Assembly (NCBI RefSeq): GCF_023278565.1
Contig: NC_064675.1
Span: 806,001 to 870,000 of the forward strand
Reading direction: 5' to 3'
DNA: 64,000 nucleotides
Source of the DNA: Colletotrichum lupini
Lineage: Eukaryota; Ascomycota; Sordariomycetes; Glomerellales; Glomerellaceae
Both the position numbers and the translations under genes were made by a program. A model generated the notes under the pieces. That model worked only from the letters and a program-made list of their open reading frames with translations, did no database searches and had not been told where the DNA came from. Below are positions 51,746 through 64,000 of the stretch, piece by piece (within the stretch, counting starts at the first letter, position 1; each line of letters starts with the position of its first letter).

Positions 51746-54700
51746 GGTCCTGCAAGCAATTGAATGCGTTACAAATTACAATCATCACATCACAATTGCC
51801 GCCGTTGTCGCCGTTGTCGCTGCTGTCCATATGCTGCCGCCCTTGCGAGCTTGCTTGCTATCATCGCTAGGCTCACCAACAATTCGGGCTCCTTTTCTAC
51901 CCATAACCTGCACGCTACCGACCGACCGTCCCTTGTCCAGGCATGTCGAGACAGCCTTGCCCAAGTTAATGCCAATGTGGCCGTGGCTCCTACAAAAGCG
52001 CCGGCGTCAGCGCCAGCCCAGGAACCGACGCCAATGTGCTTTTAGGGCTACTGTGTGCTCAAGAAGCTCAGGTCCCCCAATCCCCAATCTATGGGCTATA
52101 CTCGAATGAACTAGGCAAATCCCGACACCCTGGTTTGGGGGTTCACCAAGAAACGCAGCCCGCTGCTAGAGTGATCTGTCGCGAAGGTTAGGGCGTCGAC
52201 AGATCTCAAGCGACCCAAGCCGCTGGGATTCGACTAAGCAAGCGTTAATGCCCCTGAGGGGCACAGTGTCTGCTTCTTCTCCAAAGTTGTTGGTCGCCCC
52301 CCCGAAGGAACGGGAACCAGTCCAAAACTAAACCAAACCAAACCAGTCCAAAGGCCGTTTTCTCTCGCCCTTGACCTCGCACCTACATATCTACCACGTC
52401 CCTACAGAGTACATGCACCGTCTCCGTACACACAAGCCCGTACTCTGTATGGATGCTCAGCGCCAATTCATCCTCGGGACGACCACCAAACGTGCTAGCG
52501 GCGATGTGTACATGCTTGCACGTTTGTTCCAACGACAAGCCGTCCGGCCCAGTGTTCCGGGACAACTAGCTAGTCACTGCGCCGCCCTAAGTCACGATCA
52601 GCAAGAGCCTCCATGAAGTTGGTGTACGGATACACGAGGAAATCAGCCGCCCAGAATTTACTCCAGCATGCAACATGTCAACATGTCAACTTTTGACATG
52701 GAGGCGTACGACTTTGGCTTCCTTTTGCTACGCACGCTCAACTGTCAACGAATCCAACCAGCTGCGACCAGTCAAAGCGGCATATCATGCGCCGTCAAAT
52801 ATCCATCCGTACATTTCGCCCGAATAACAAACTCGACAGCGGCAAGCGCCCGTCAGCCCGCAGCCACACTCCCCTCAGCCGTCCAAACACTTCATTCTCA
52901 GAATTGTCACCATCATGACGCACGGTGTCGGCATCATCCTTTGCATCGATCTCAATCATGCGTCCCTATGAATCACGAATTTGACTACCAACCGTAATTT
53001 CCCCGACACCCAAAGCAGGGCCGGCAACCGCTTTGCCCGACGACAAGTTTTTCCAACGGTACCAGTCTCTTTGCGTCCTTTTGTTTCTATCATACACCCG
53101 GTTTGTTCCGGCGCATAATTTGACCCTGTTCCGACTGAGGTATCACTCCGTAGCTGGCGTATTATCACCGTCAATGGGTGAACGAGACAGCAACAGCAGG
53201 AGGTTCCCTCATACACAGCTATACTCATTACAGCCATGCGAAAAGGGCAAATGATAGAAACGACATTTAGACAGGATAGACCCATATTGGGTCGCGGATT
53301 CCAGAGGAACACGAGAAGTCGGGACGAGGTCGCGCGGATACCTCGGGACGACAAGCAGCAGGACAAGGTCATCAGACCCAAAGTTTCTGACCGCATTATC
53401 CATGCCGTGATTCCAATTGCCTGAAGTATGCAGCTCAGGAATAACAGCCACTCCCAGGTCTACTCTACTCCTCTTCCCTTGGCTAACATCCATGTCGGCC
53501 GCTGCTGGTTGGTCGTCTCACTACCGCACTTTTCTCTCTTGCCGTCGAATCTATCTGGACAGCTGCCAGTAGAAAATAAAAATAAAAAAACCTGAGCTTA
53601 CCTTGGCCCTGGCATGGCTGGATTCCTACCATGCCCCAGCGGACGACCGAATATCGCTGCAACACTCAGTTAGACCAGACTGGATCGAGGGGACAGAAGC
53701 CAGTCACCATAACGTCTACGATTTTTGGGCCTGCCTACCCCTCCACGCCCTCCTCGCATGGGCCTGGGATTCTGCTCGCACGTCCCTTGTCAAGCTCAAA
53801 TACCACCTCAGCGAGGCACTCCACGTGCAGACTAAAACTTTGTACGCCCCCGATGTCTGCACTCTGGTCGATACTGCCTCACGTGGAAGTATCCACTGAT
53901 GTGCAGACCATGCCGTTCGGAGCACGACAGTCCTACCGTCCAACCCACGCCATAGGACAATGGCTTGACCCTGTCCAACTATCGTATGAGCGCCTACGAA
54001 CCGTCTCGCCTGGACAAGCCCATGTCAGCAGCTATCGTGGACTGTCGCATATCTTCGTGGACAATGTTGCACAACCGCAGACAATACTCAATTAGAGTTG
54101 TGCTGGCAACGAGTTACTGGTTAATCGTTTCCGGTGCTATTGATGAACGCCGTGAGCGTCGTTGCAGGGCAATGAGGAGAAGAAGATGGCCCAAGACTAA
54201 GCGTGGCTAGACAAGGTTGTCATCGTGCTAACCTCACAGCCGCAAGGTAATATCGCGTGGTACCTCGATTTACCTTCGCGTCTTTATCGCGGATAGCGGG
54301 CGGCTTGAAGGCTCGAAGCGGTTCTTCATTCGATTTCGGTTTTGGTCGCTGCCGTACTCCGTATGCTTTCCTCCTCATTTCCTTTCTTATCATCCCCTGC
54401 CTGGTCCTGTACGACTCCCCTCTTTCTCTCTCTCTCTCTCTACCTAATTCTTGACAAGCTTGTGCCCTCTTCTGATCCCTCGCCGCACAACTTCCCAGCC
54501 AATATCGGAAGCACACCTCGGCAGCAAGGATTTTTCTCCATCAAACAGGCCCACCGATGGTTAGAACGGGGTCACTTTCGGCTGTTCTTTGCATTTCGGG
54601 AGACCTTCGCGTCTGTCATTTGATGCCCAAGCCAGAGGGGGGGGTTTTGAGTTTTTCGTGAGGCTGGAACCAATCTCGCAGCATGCAGCATTGTCCACAC

Positions 54701-57700
54701 AGGGCAAGTGTCTTGCTCACACCGCCTTTCTGCCTCTTTCAGGCTGCAGAACGAGAGGTTGCTAATTCGATCGAATACGGGTGGATCTTTTGATTATTAC
54801 TCGGATTCGAACAATTCACCGGCAGAATTCGACCTCGGCCGTCTTCTCCCCATCGATATCTGGTCAGCTCGGTACGGAGTACGGATACTCATAATAAACA
54901 GATCATGATCGTTTGACACCATCTCGCAGTATAGAAGGGAAGGTGTGCACGGCCTCAAGCAATCGGGATTCAATGCCACCGCGAATCGAATGGGAGAGCC
55001 ATGCAGCATGCCAAGTGTCAGGCATCGCGGTCTGCATAACGCTGCTCTGGAAAGAACAAGTCCCGTGCACCAAAGGGATCAATTGATGGATATGGATCGC
55101 CGCAACGAGCAGGTGTCAGCACTCTTTCCAGCAAAGCCAAGAAGCAAGTTTCAAGGCTTGTCTGAGACATATGTTCCTGACTACGGATACCTGACTCCCA
55201 ACGCTTCGAGGCTTGTGCAGCAGCTAGGGCAGAAGGGACAGGCGCCTCAAGTGCCGCTAAAATGATGATGGAATCATTGCCAAGGTTCAGAAACCAACCC
55301 GGAAAAGCGCCTCTTTCGAGCTATTCGACCGCAGACAGTGATCCCCAGTTGACGGGTTGCTCTAGCCGATACGTCTCACATTTTGCTGGACATTCCGCGA
55401 GGCCAGACCATCAGGGACATTGTGCGACAATGGCATATGGCACCCCTGATGGATGAAGTCATGAGGCCACCAGGCGGTCAGTCCCCCCCGGAGGTGTCGT
55501 CGACTTCCTGGCAGCACCCGATGGTGTCAAGCAGAGTGCAGCCAATTTCAAGCCCCCAACGCGCAAGGATGCTTCATTCCCCCTGGTCGAATTGGGGTGG
55601 GTGGGTTGCGCTGGCTCAGCAGACAGTGACCAAGACATCAATTCTGGCACTGTGATCGCAACTGGCACGACCTGCATGTCCTTAGGTAACGCGCATGGAT
55701 AAAGTGCAACCTGGATGCTGGGAAAACGGCTTATTTCACTCGCCGCCAGTTGGCCGAGTATCACGCATCCACAGCGGCAAGTGACGACGGTCAAAAGCGG
55801 TGCGCGGGCCACGGCCAAGGAGACATGCGCATGTGGACAACAAGCAGACAGGCCATCAAGGGCATTCCCGCATGCCTCTCGCTGGTCGACGAAGGGCGAG
55901 TTGGCGGTGAAGGGACCACAGAGGAGAGTGGGAAGGCCGTGCATACCCGCTAGAGCCGGACGGCTGAGACGTCTGCCCTACGCCTACGGGAGAGGGAATG
56001 GGAACGAAGTGGAAAGGATTTCAAGGAGAAAAGGCTCAAGGCTCCCGGCTCCAGGCTGCAGCCAATTGAGGCACCTATCACGATGGCTCCGCTGTTTACG
56101 CCGCGCCTATCAGCATCCGTGTGTACAAACATCCGGGAACAGTCGAGATCGGACGCGCCAGATTCCGAGAAACACGGCCGGCAGCGGAGCAATCCAAGTG
56201 GAGGTACGAGGCGAGGAGGCGAAAAGACACTCTGTCGGCCGGCAGCAGTGGGAAAGTCGATTTGCCCATCTCCCCATTTGCCGTGGGCCAATTTTCCTGG
56301 CAATGGTTCACATGGACATGAAGATCGTCCTCCTGCTTCGGATCCACTACTTCAGCCGTCCATCCACGGGTACAGTACGGTCTACCTGATCATCTTCACC
56401 ACACGGATCCAGACAGGGCTTACTTACACACGATGCGCACATGTCCACCCCAGCCAGACAGATGTCGATACTCGATAGTCTCTCAGGTAAGGCGGCCCTC
56501 AACACTCGGCTATCCCCATTGGGCCAATCCGCCTCGTTCGTGATGCATGGTTGTACATACACTGCAGTTCAACTTTATGATGTATCATCGTGCGAATTCC
56601 ACGAGGGGGGCAGATTCCTTTCCGCTATCCGGCCTGGTCAAGCTGGTCTAGGCGAGCGGCCCATCGAGCACCGCATCCCCACAATCAAACAATCCCTTGC
56701 AGCTATCGGTGCTGTCTTCGCTGCAAAACGTTCAGTGTATGGAGAAGATGTCACCGGGTGCTTCAGCTGCTAGCTAATGCGTGCGACGATGGGATACCAC
56801 GGATACCTCCCCACGTTTACTAGCCCAGCGATCCGCCGCGATAATTGAGTCTATTACTTGGTAATCCTGCCACAAAGAGGAGTTGCGTCAGACTGGAGGA
56901 GGTGCGGCCAGAAACATTTCAACCCCCGCGAAAACAGCCTTCGATCAAGTCTACTTGCAGCGAAACTCACGAGTCGATGAGAGCATCAAACTCCTCCAAC
57001 CTGGCTAGGGTTTCTTTCTCTACCAGCTCATATGACTACCTCACTATTGTAACTGGTCGTTCTGCAGATTGTCTTCTGCATCAACACCTCGGAACCTGAC
57101 TCGCGACCTCACAGCAGTGGCTCGTAAGAGTGCTCATCTCACGCATAGTCAGGGATTTTTGCGCCCTGTCGATCGGCTGCTTCTGTTGCCTGCCATTGAT
57201 CGACCAAAGACGCTCCACGCGCCCAGCCCTGAACGCGAAAGAGCGAGCTCCGGGCAATGATGATCACTGAAGAAACTTGCGCCTCCGCCAAAAGCCTTGA
57301 AATCCAAGACCGACGGGGCATCAATCGAAGATCGGTTACGTGCGTGCCGTCGACGGCGGTACTGGTCAAGCTGAGTCATCATCTCGGCCGACTAAGCACA
57401 TTCCCGGGTGGCGTGCTGAAATGTTTCTGCGTCTAGCGTTCGGAGGACAACCGAGAAACCAAGTACGGCGGTCCTTTCGAGTACTAAGGACGCATGCTGC
57501 GTGCCATGGCCATCTGCATTAAGGCCGTGTCCAATCAAATCGGGCAATTCATGCTCGACCGCACGGCACATGATGAGTTCTGGCTGCGGGCAGGCGTAGG
57601 CAAGCGTGGCAGGCTGGCACGGCTGGTTACCACACGGCCTATTTGGACTGGTGTCGGCTTAGATCGGCCTCAGTACTCAGTCAGTGAAATCTACCGACCA

Positions 57701-58819
57701 TCCACTCGTTATTTGGTTGTGGCACGTATTGGTACTTGGAATTGAGCCTCACCACGCCAACTTCCCATCCAGGGTTCCGGAAAGACTTGATACACGTGCC
57801 GCCATGACCAAAGAAGGGGCAAAATCTGGCCAATGCATCATTTTTACTCCCGACTCGTCAAGAAATTTGTCCATGACTTGAATATTCCTACGGCTCTTGG
57901 GAAAGAACCTGCGTTGGCCAGTCTCTCCCATCTCGATTTCCCCGAGCCTCTCAAACCAGCCGGAGCAATGAGATACGATAGGGGCTTGGGCAGACGAAAC
58001 CTCCTCTTGCCGGCGAGAGGGCCGACAAAGAGAGGTTGTCGCCTTTCCCGTGGCCGATGATTTGCATTCGCCGACATCTGACAAGGTCCGGCCCAGTTTC
58101 AACAGAGGCCAGAGTGTGTGCGCGACAATATGTCTTGCGCTTACCCTGCGAGCCAACGCAAATCACGGTTCTCTAGCGATGCTCATCATCTCGGGATCAC
58201 CAGTCAAAGCAGCATCGATAATGCTTGTACTGGAAGGGCTGGTTGGAGTATTCCTCCTGCAAACCGCGCGTACTCTTGCGAAGAACTGTACCGCCGACTA
58301 TCGAACTCAATAAGAAACATCGGATGATACAGCTTCAAATATGCCCATCCTTGCTCCCTTTGGCATTTAATGTTCAAGTCCCAATCCATGGGTGTTCCCT
58401 CTGGCAGGATGACGGGCCATTCTCGATGCGCAATGCTTCATCCAGATGATATCGAACCCCTGAGCGGCGAAACTTTCGTCGGCGGCCAAGGATTAGCAGA
58501 CAGCAGGTGACCTTGGAAAGATACGAGCTTGGAGATTATGGGCATTGAAACCGCCTAGATGTTTACAGAGCTAGTCACTCATCCCAACAACAGGTCGATC
58601 TCGTCAGTGAACGTTGTCCGTGCGAGAGGATGGTCTATCAGCTGCATTCATCCCGCAAATCGACATGCATTGGGAGTCAGCCTGTGGCTGTCGTTTGGGC
58701 TATTTATTTCTAGTGTACAACCGTTGGGGCTACTGAATGGTACGATACGTTCTTGGGAGGTCTACCTATCAGACCAGCAGCTTCCGAAAGGCATAGCTTG
58801 AGACTACAGAGATCCGAAC

Positions 58820-58843
58820 GTCGCCGCCGCCGCCGCCGCCGTC
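58820..58843. repeat. GCC trinucleotide repeat
   Basis: Seven to eight tandem GCC units, intergenic. Confidence 0.85.
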
Positions 58844-61800
58844 GAGGGTGCCTCTGAAGGTATCTTAAAGAAGAAGACAAATAACAGACATCCGACAATA
58901 TAACCATACCAATTAACAACTTACAATAGTGACACTCTCGCTTCCGCCACTATCTCGTCCTGGCTTGGCTCCCAGCACTTATGGCTCCCTACTATAGCCC
59001 CCGCGGAGAAGGACAACATTATCGTACTTCACCAACGACCGTCTACCAACTAGTTGGTGACTTTCTTTGTTCTCGGCGATCTCTAAAAGGGATAGTGGCA
59101 GATGAGTGCTCCAATATGCTCCTAATGGTGCCGACGACTCTCGCAATTCACGATACAAGAAACACTGACTCGACTGAGAAGCGCGATGGTGAACATACAC
59201 TAGGGAAGATGCAGCAATCGGTCCTCCAGCTGGGAGCATGGTGCGACTAGGGAACATCAACCTTTCACGGCTAGTGGATTGTGACTACCTTTGGCGATTA
59301 AATTTCTCGATCCTCCTGATGAAAGGTCTCCTCCATCTCACTCTCTCCAGCCGGCTTGGCGTCCGTACAGAAGCGCCATGCAAGAGATGAATGGGGAGTT
59401 GCTTCTTGGACTCGAGGCCTCGAAAGACCTTGGAGATTTCTGGCGTTCTCTAATGGCCGTTATGCCATGTGCTATTAATTACAAGTAGGTTTGACTTGCA
59501 TCAGAAGCTGCAGCCGATGTAAGCTCGCATCTGATAATTCGCCTCAGCGCCCGCTACTATCGTCCAGCTTCTGCCTGCGCTTGTAGAAGCAACTGGCATA
59601 GCTTTGCTGCGTTGCCAATGGACAAGTAATATTCAGCAGCGTAGGACCCATACCGGAGCAGAATAGTCCATACGATTCCCTTCAATGGAACCCCAAGGTT
59701 ACATCGACAAGCCGATTGAGATAGTCTTCACAGATGGAACGTACGGATACGGATATTGTTGTGCGAAATCCGGACCTAATGCGCGGTTTCCGCCTATTCA
59801 AATAGCGGCGGTGATGATATCGAATCGCACGACTCGCGCTTGAATGTCGTTGAAAAAGGGGTTTTGGGTTGCATATTCCCGGGTGGGCCTCGCGCGACCG
59901 GGGCTACGTCGATCCTTGTGAACATCATCCGTCGACCAGGACACCACGTTGTTTATTACTGCTGTCTCGCCGGTCTCCAAGCCCCAAGCACCTGGCCTCG
60001 GGTGGTACGCGAATTCGATTGGGGAGCCTTGCTTTTCTCCGAGCTATCGCACGCAACCAAGTTGCACAAAGAATAACGCCAAATGGGAGGTAACATGGTG
60101 CGGCAATAGTCCACCCTTTCACTTGGGACGGCGGCACCGGGTAACCTGTAGGTAGGTACGAATACTCCGTACCTGGCTGGGGCTAAGCCTTGAATGTAAG
60201 ACGGACACTCCCTTTGGGGCCTTTGCTTTCTGTCTTGAAGCCGTACTTCTTTTGGGGAAGAAGTCTTGAAACTGTAAACATCGGATTATGGCAGAAGCTC
60301 GAGGCACACAAAAAAAAGAAAAAAGACGCACCACGGTGTCCCGAGACTGCGGTCGTGGTATTCCCTCTGGGGAAAACGGGGGAAGCTTCCATGCCGCGTA
60401 CCTTATGCAGGTCAAGCAAAACTCAACCGAACGAGACGGGTTTTACATGGCTCACGACTCCGCTTTCCCCTTTGAGAGATGAGAAGATGACGCAAGCCTC
60501 AAAACTCAGCCTCCTGTCGCGGGACATCTGGTGAGCTACGAGCATTGTTCATCGTCTCAATGTCAGGACATATGGGCAATGGCAGTGAAGAGCAGAATCA
60601 AACGGGCACATCGACTCGGGGTTCCATCTGGTACTGAAATTGGAATTGGTGTCCCGACTCCCTGCTCCCTGTCCGCAAGTCGGTATCCATTTACCAAGTT
60701 ACAGGCTTTCCTTTCCTTGCAAAGATACGGACACCGAGCATATCTTGAGACTGGATGTCAAAGGTCCCCGACAGAGTTTGGGCCCAGAGCGCGCCACACA
60801 CGTCGACACGGCCTCTATTCAGCTAGCGATTCTTCAGCGTCGGTTGACGGCTCGCTCTGTTTCTCGCCATTACGACCTACGGCAGGCTAGCTGATGCTCT
60901 CCCGCTCACCAAAAGCCGCCGCGGTGCGTGCTTGCAGGCTCACTCTAGCCATACTTACGTACACTACAATCTCACACCCAGACTTGCCATCATGCCTAAT
61001 CGGGTCTAGACATCTAGAAGCGCGATTTTGGCGCGCCAGTCAATGGTTCAAGAAAATTTGAGCCCTGCCTGGGCTTGAATGCAACAATACCTCATCATGA
61101 GACAAGAGAAGCACAAACGCAAGGATGAATACGAATCGAGCATGGCATGCGTGGGTATGACAGGTATTCTCCGGATACCGAGACCACGATGTTTTCACTC
61201 ATCCCTACGGATACAGGCACCCAAAAACGAGTCTCATACGTATGCGTAATCTACCCACAAGAGAGGTCTCAGACCGCGCAGGACCTTCATCTCCCCTGCC
61301 GGCAATGTGTCCAATCACGATGACATATCCAAGACATCACGCCGAAATAAACTTTCTCACCCGTGGCGCTCCCTCCCTTTCACCGTACTCGACAACGTCC
61401 GTAACGATGCCCTTTGGACGAAGAGCTGGGCACATTTACACAGGCACATGAGGAGCTATCACAATGACAACCAACTTGTTAGATCCCACGCCCATACGGA
61501 CGCTTGATCGTCTCCAAACCACCCCCCTCACCCTCGTCCTCACCCTTGCCAATGCCCCCTTCCCTTCTCCTCCTCTGCTGCACTCCCCTCTCCAGCGGGC
61601 AGCCCGAGCTCGTTCAGAAAGAGTGAGTGACACCGGAGAAAGATGGAGATGAAAGATGGAGAGAGAGCTATGGACCTACGGCCCCCAACCATAGACTGGC
61701 GTCTGTCACTATTCCTTCTGTGCCTCAGGAGCCATTCTCTTTGTTCCGCCTTTTCCCCCCAGCCCACTTTCTCAAACATCTCATGTGGAGGGAGCGTCTC

Positions 61801-63108
61801 TATCCGCAACCACGGTAGAGTCCTCCTCAATAGCATAAGCAGCCTGCAGGATCTCCTCAGTCAAATGACTCGAGGAGAAAGCCATCCTTAGGTCTCGTCT
61901 TTTCAGGATATCGTAACACACACCGTACCCTCCTGGCCCTGCTCCTCCTCCTCCTACCCTCCCTTAATGTCTGTTCTCCCCGCAGAAACCCATCCATGTC
62001 TGTTTCGAGACGGCACATTCGTTCATCCAAACGCGGCGACAGCGGCCAGGAGACAAGCCACTCTGTCAATGCAATAAAACCAACGAGACGTGACAAACCC
62101 TGCCTTCTCAGGCACACGGCCTCTGGCAGACTGGCAGAGCCCACCACACCTCCCAAGTGAGAGTGTGGATTGGAGGTAGGTATCGAGATTGTCCAGACCC
62201 AGGCTGTCCTATGGTAGACCCAGATACACACACTCTCTCTCCCTCTCTCCCACTCGCACACCCCTCCGAGTACCCAAGTAGGTATCCGTCCTCTCCTCTC
62301 TTTCTCTTCCGTGGCGCTGCCTTCTTCCCCTTCTCGGCCTAATACACGGGATCTTGGGTAATTAACCCGAACATCCCCAAGCAAATTTCCCCCAACGTCG
62401 CATGTAGTGGCGTACATTAATGATTCGTGCCAGCCCGTATTGCTGCATCTCCAGTCTAGTGGGGATCCACGTCGTTTCCATCTAGACAAGCGTCCAGGAG
62501 GCTCTTCCAAGTTCCGGGTCTTGATTTCCTTGTGGTCTGTTCTTTCGGTAGGGCGGCGGATGAGAGACGGCGGCGGGAGCGATGGAGGGTCAACGAAGAG
62601 AGAGTGAGAGAGAATGGACGGGCTATCCAAGGGCAGGGTTCCCATCTTGGCCCCCCCCTCTACGCAACACAGCTCTACGGATGCACTGCTCCCTCCTTGT
62701 CCTCGTCCTCGTCCTCCCCCTGCTCCCTGCTACCTCCCATCCTTCCTCTCGCGGCCTATCTTCTGGGCTACGGATTGCTACCTACCTACCACTACATACG
62801 TTTTTGGCCCCCGCCTCCCCTTTCCCCGCCGCGCTAGGTTCGAAGATCTTTTATTCCTCGACGCCATCCGAGGACACCCGGTGGCAGTGCGGAAAGAGCG
62901 CTGATCTCTCTTTGATTCGTTGCTTTCTCAGGTCTCCATATCTGCCTTTTTCTCTTTGCTCCGTGCAATTCCCTCATCTGATACCTACGCTTGCATAGGG
63001 CGTATCGGATGCGACGACTCGGAGAGCTGTGCTGTGTAAATCTCGAATTGGAGAAGGAGATCAGAGATCAAAGAGAAGGGGTGGGACTGTTTCTCAAAGG
63101 GTAAGATT

Positions 63109-63163
63109 TGCCTGGCTTGGCCTTGCCTTGCTTTGCCTTGCCTTGCCTTACCTTTTGCCTTGT
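63109..63163. repeat. Degenerate GCCTT pentanucleotide tract
   Basis: About ten imperfect GCCTT units with single-base variants over some 55 nt. Confidence 0.8.
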
Positions 63164-63887
63164 ACGGTACCTGACCTAGGAATAATACCGTACTACCCGT
63201 TCCCTCCCCACCCCTTCCTCGTGACATGGCGCACGTTCGTATCAAATTGGTACTCTTTGGAATCAATACCAGTCGCGGGAGGCGGGGGGGAAAGCCCAGC
63301 CGCAAGTGGACGAAGTTTGAAGCGGAGGAAGAGAAAGGGCGCATTGCGTAACTTGGCGGGCGTTTGTTTGCAAGCCTCCTCGAAAGTCTTTCTCAGTTGG
63401 ACTGTTCAGGGGGTGAAGACCGAGGAGCAGCAATGACAAATTGTTCTACGTATTACGGATACAATTCATTCATCATCGGTCGTTGGGTCATCCGGTCCCT
63501 CATCCGCCTCCTCCCGCCTCTCCGGTCTGGACACTATCAATTGTGTAGTAGTTGGTACGGAGTAGGCTGGCCATTGTCACTTTTGTAAACGCCGTAGTTT
63601 GGCGGCCGTCTTTCCCGGAGTCGACTCCGTGACAGGTACCCCGGGTTAAACGCCATAGGCATAGGACGACAGGTCCGGTCGACGAAAAGGCCAAACGGCC
63701 GGTGCCATATGTCGCCCTCGGAACGTGCTCAACAGAAACCAACGTACTTTGTTCCCCCCCGGTCTCGTCCCAAAAAGAAGGCCATCTTGGTTTCCTTCCT
63801 TTGATGACTGGCTGGCATATTCCTATTCCCCCGGGTCCCCTTTTTCCCCCCCCTCCTCCAACGCTCACGCCGTCAGCCGATGACTGG

Positions 63888-63937
63888 TGTCGGTGTTGGT
63901 GCTGGTGTTGGTGCTGATATTGGCGTTGGCGCTGGAT
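63888..63937. repeat. Degenerate GGTGTT/GGTGCT hexanucleotide minisatellite
   Basis: Roughly eight imperfect six-base units (GGTGTT, GGTGCT, GGCGTT and similar) near the right edge. Confidence 0.75.
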
Positions 63938-64000
63938 GTCGGGCGTCTTTCCGGCGTGGGCTTTTTCCCACATGGGCAAGCAGCACGCAAGATACACCCC

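Larger units (their letters stand above)
45001..54700. other. Gene-poor interval, left and central part
   Basis: No confident gene. A weak, coding-like stretch with splice-like borders lies on the minus strand at about 45278-45830 (see findings). Elsewhere open frames are short and compositional. Visible elements: a 14-nt tandem repeat at 49076-49110, a C16 run at 51730-51745, a CT tract at 54421-54441 and 9-mer copies at 50562 and 54355. Confidence 0.55.
54701..64000. other. Gene-poor interval, right part
   Basis: No gene that I can support. A run of coding-like but broken frames lies on the + strand at about 54945-55953 (see findings). From 61500 to 62960 the + strand is pyrimidine-rich, like a promoter/leader for a rightward transcript, but no start exon could be identified. 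Repeats: GCC tract 58820-58843, GCCTT tract 63109-63163, and a GGTGTT/GGTGCT minisatellite 63888-63937. The 9-mer occurs at 54873, 60163 and 63556. Confidence 0.55.

Noticed and set aside
39793..64000. Transposon or RIP-eroded repeat in the gene-poor arm
   Set aside because: No terminal repeats, transposase or reverse-transcriptase motifs, and no strong AT shift were seen.

Overview
This window reads as nuclear DNA from a filamentous ascomycete, most likely a Sordariomycete. The genes carry short GT-AG introns (about 50-110 nt) and sit behind pyrimidine-rich leaders. The gene set (noxR, a peroxisomal uricase, a fused HMP-kinase/TenA protein, a con7-like regulator) is typical of Pezizomycotina. 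There are no operons, CRISPR arrays or prokaryotic signals. All calls come from reading translations, motifs and splice sites by eye; no database search was possible.

Layout. 1-1652 (-): 5' three quarters of noxR, the p67phox-like NADPH oxidase regulator, cut by the window edge. 1653-8648: 7 kb with no recognised gene. 8649-10478 (-): ccs1, copper chaperone for Cu/Zn superoxide dismutase, facing 11432-12078 (+), mitochondrial ribosomal protein uL13m. 13304-14206 (-): urate oxidase with a C-terminal peroxisomal signal, whose upstream region faces that of 17991-22255 (+), the TORC2 subunit Rictor/Tsc11. 23007-25181 (+): bifunctional thiamine gene thi20 with 10 introns, one of GC-AG type. 26346-28879 (+): DEAD-box RNA helicase Dbp2 with an unusually long 440-nt intron late in the gene. 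31257-32603 (-): AAR2, U5 snRNP assembly factor. 37939-39792 (-): a single-C2H2 transcription factor resembling Con7. 39793-64000: about 24 kb with no gene I can support.

Functional themes. noxR (superoxide production) and ccs1 (superoxide removal) are adjacent but separated by 7 kb, so I do not claim a functional cluster. The remaining genes are housekeeping (mitochondrial translation, purine catabolism, TOR signalling, thiamine synthesis, RNA helicase, splicing). The con7-like gene is a developmental regulator, and its large empty upstream flank is the most distinctive structural feature of the window.

Points worth a second look: the 440-nt Dbp2 intron that stays open in the upstream exon's frame; eleven exact copies of the 9-mer TACGGAGTA (either strand), all outside genes and mostly in the gene-poor right arm; the 24-kb gene-poor arm itself; a 380-codon open frame upstream of noxR; and a GC-AG intron in thi20. 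I found no convincing wholly new biological system.
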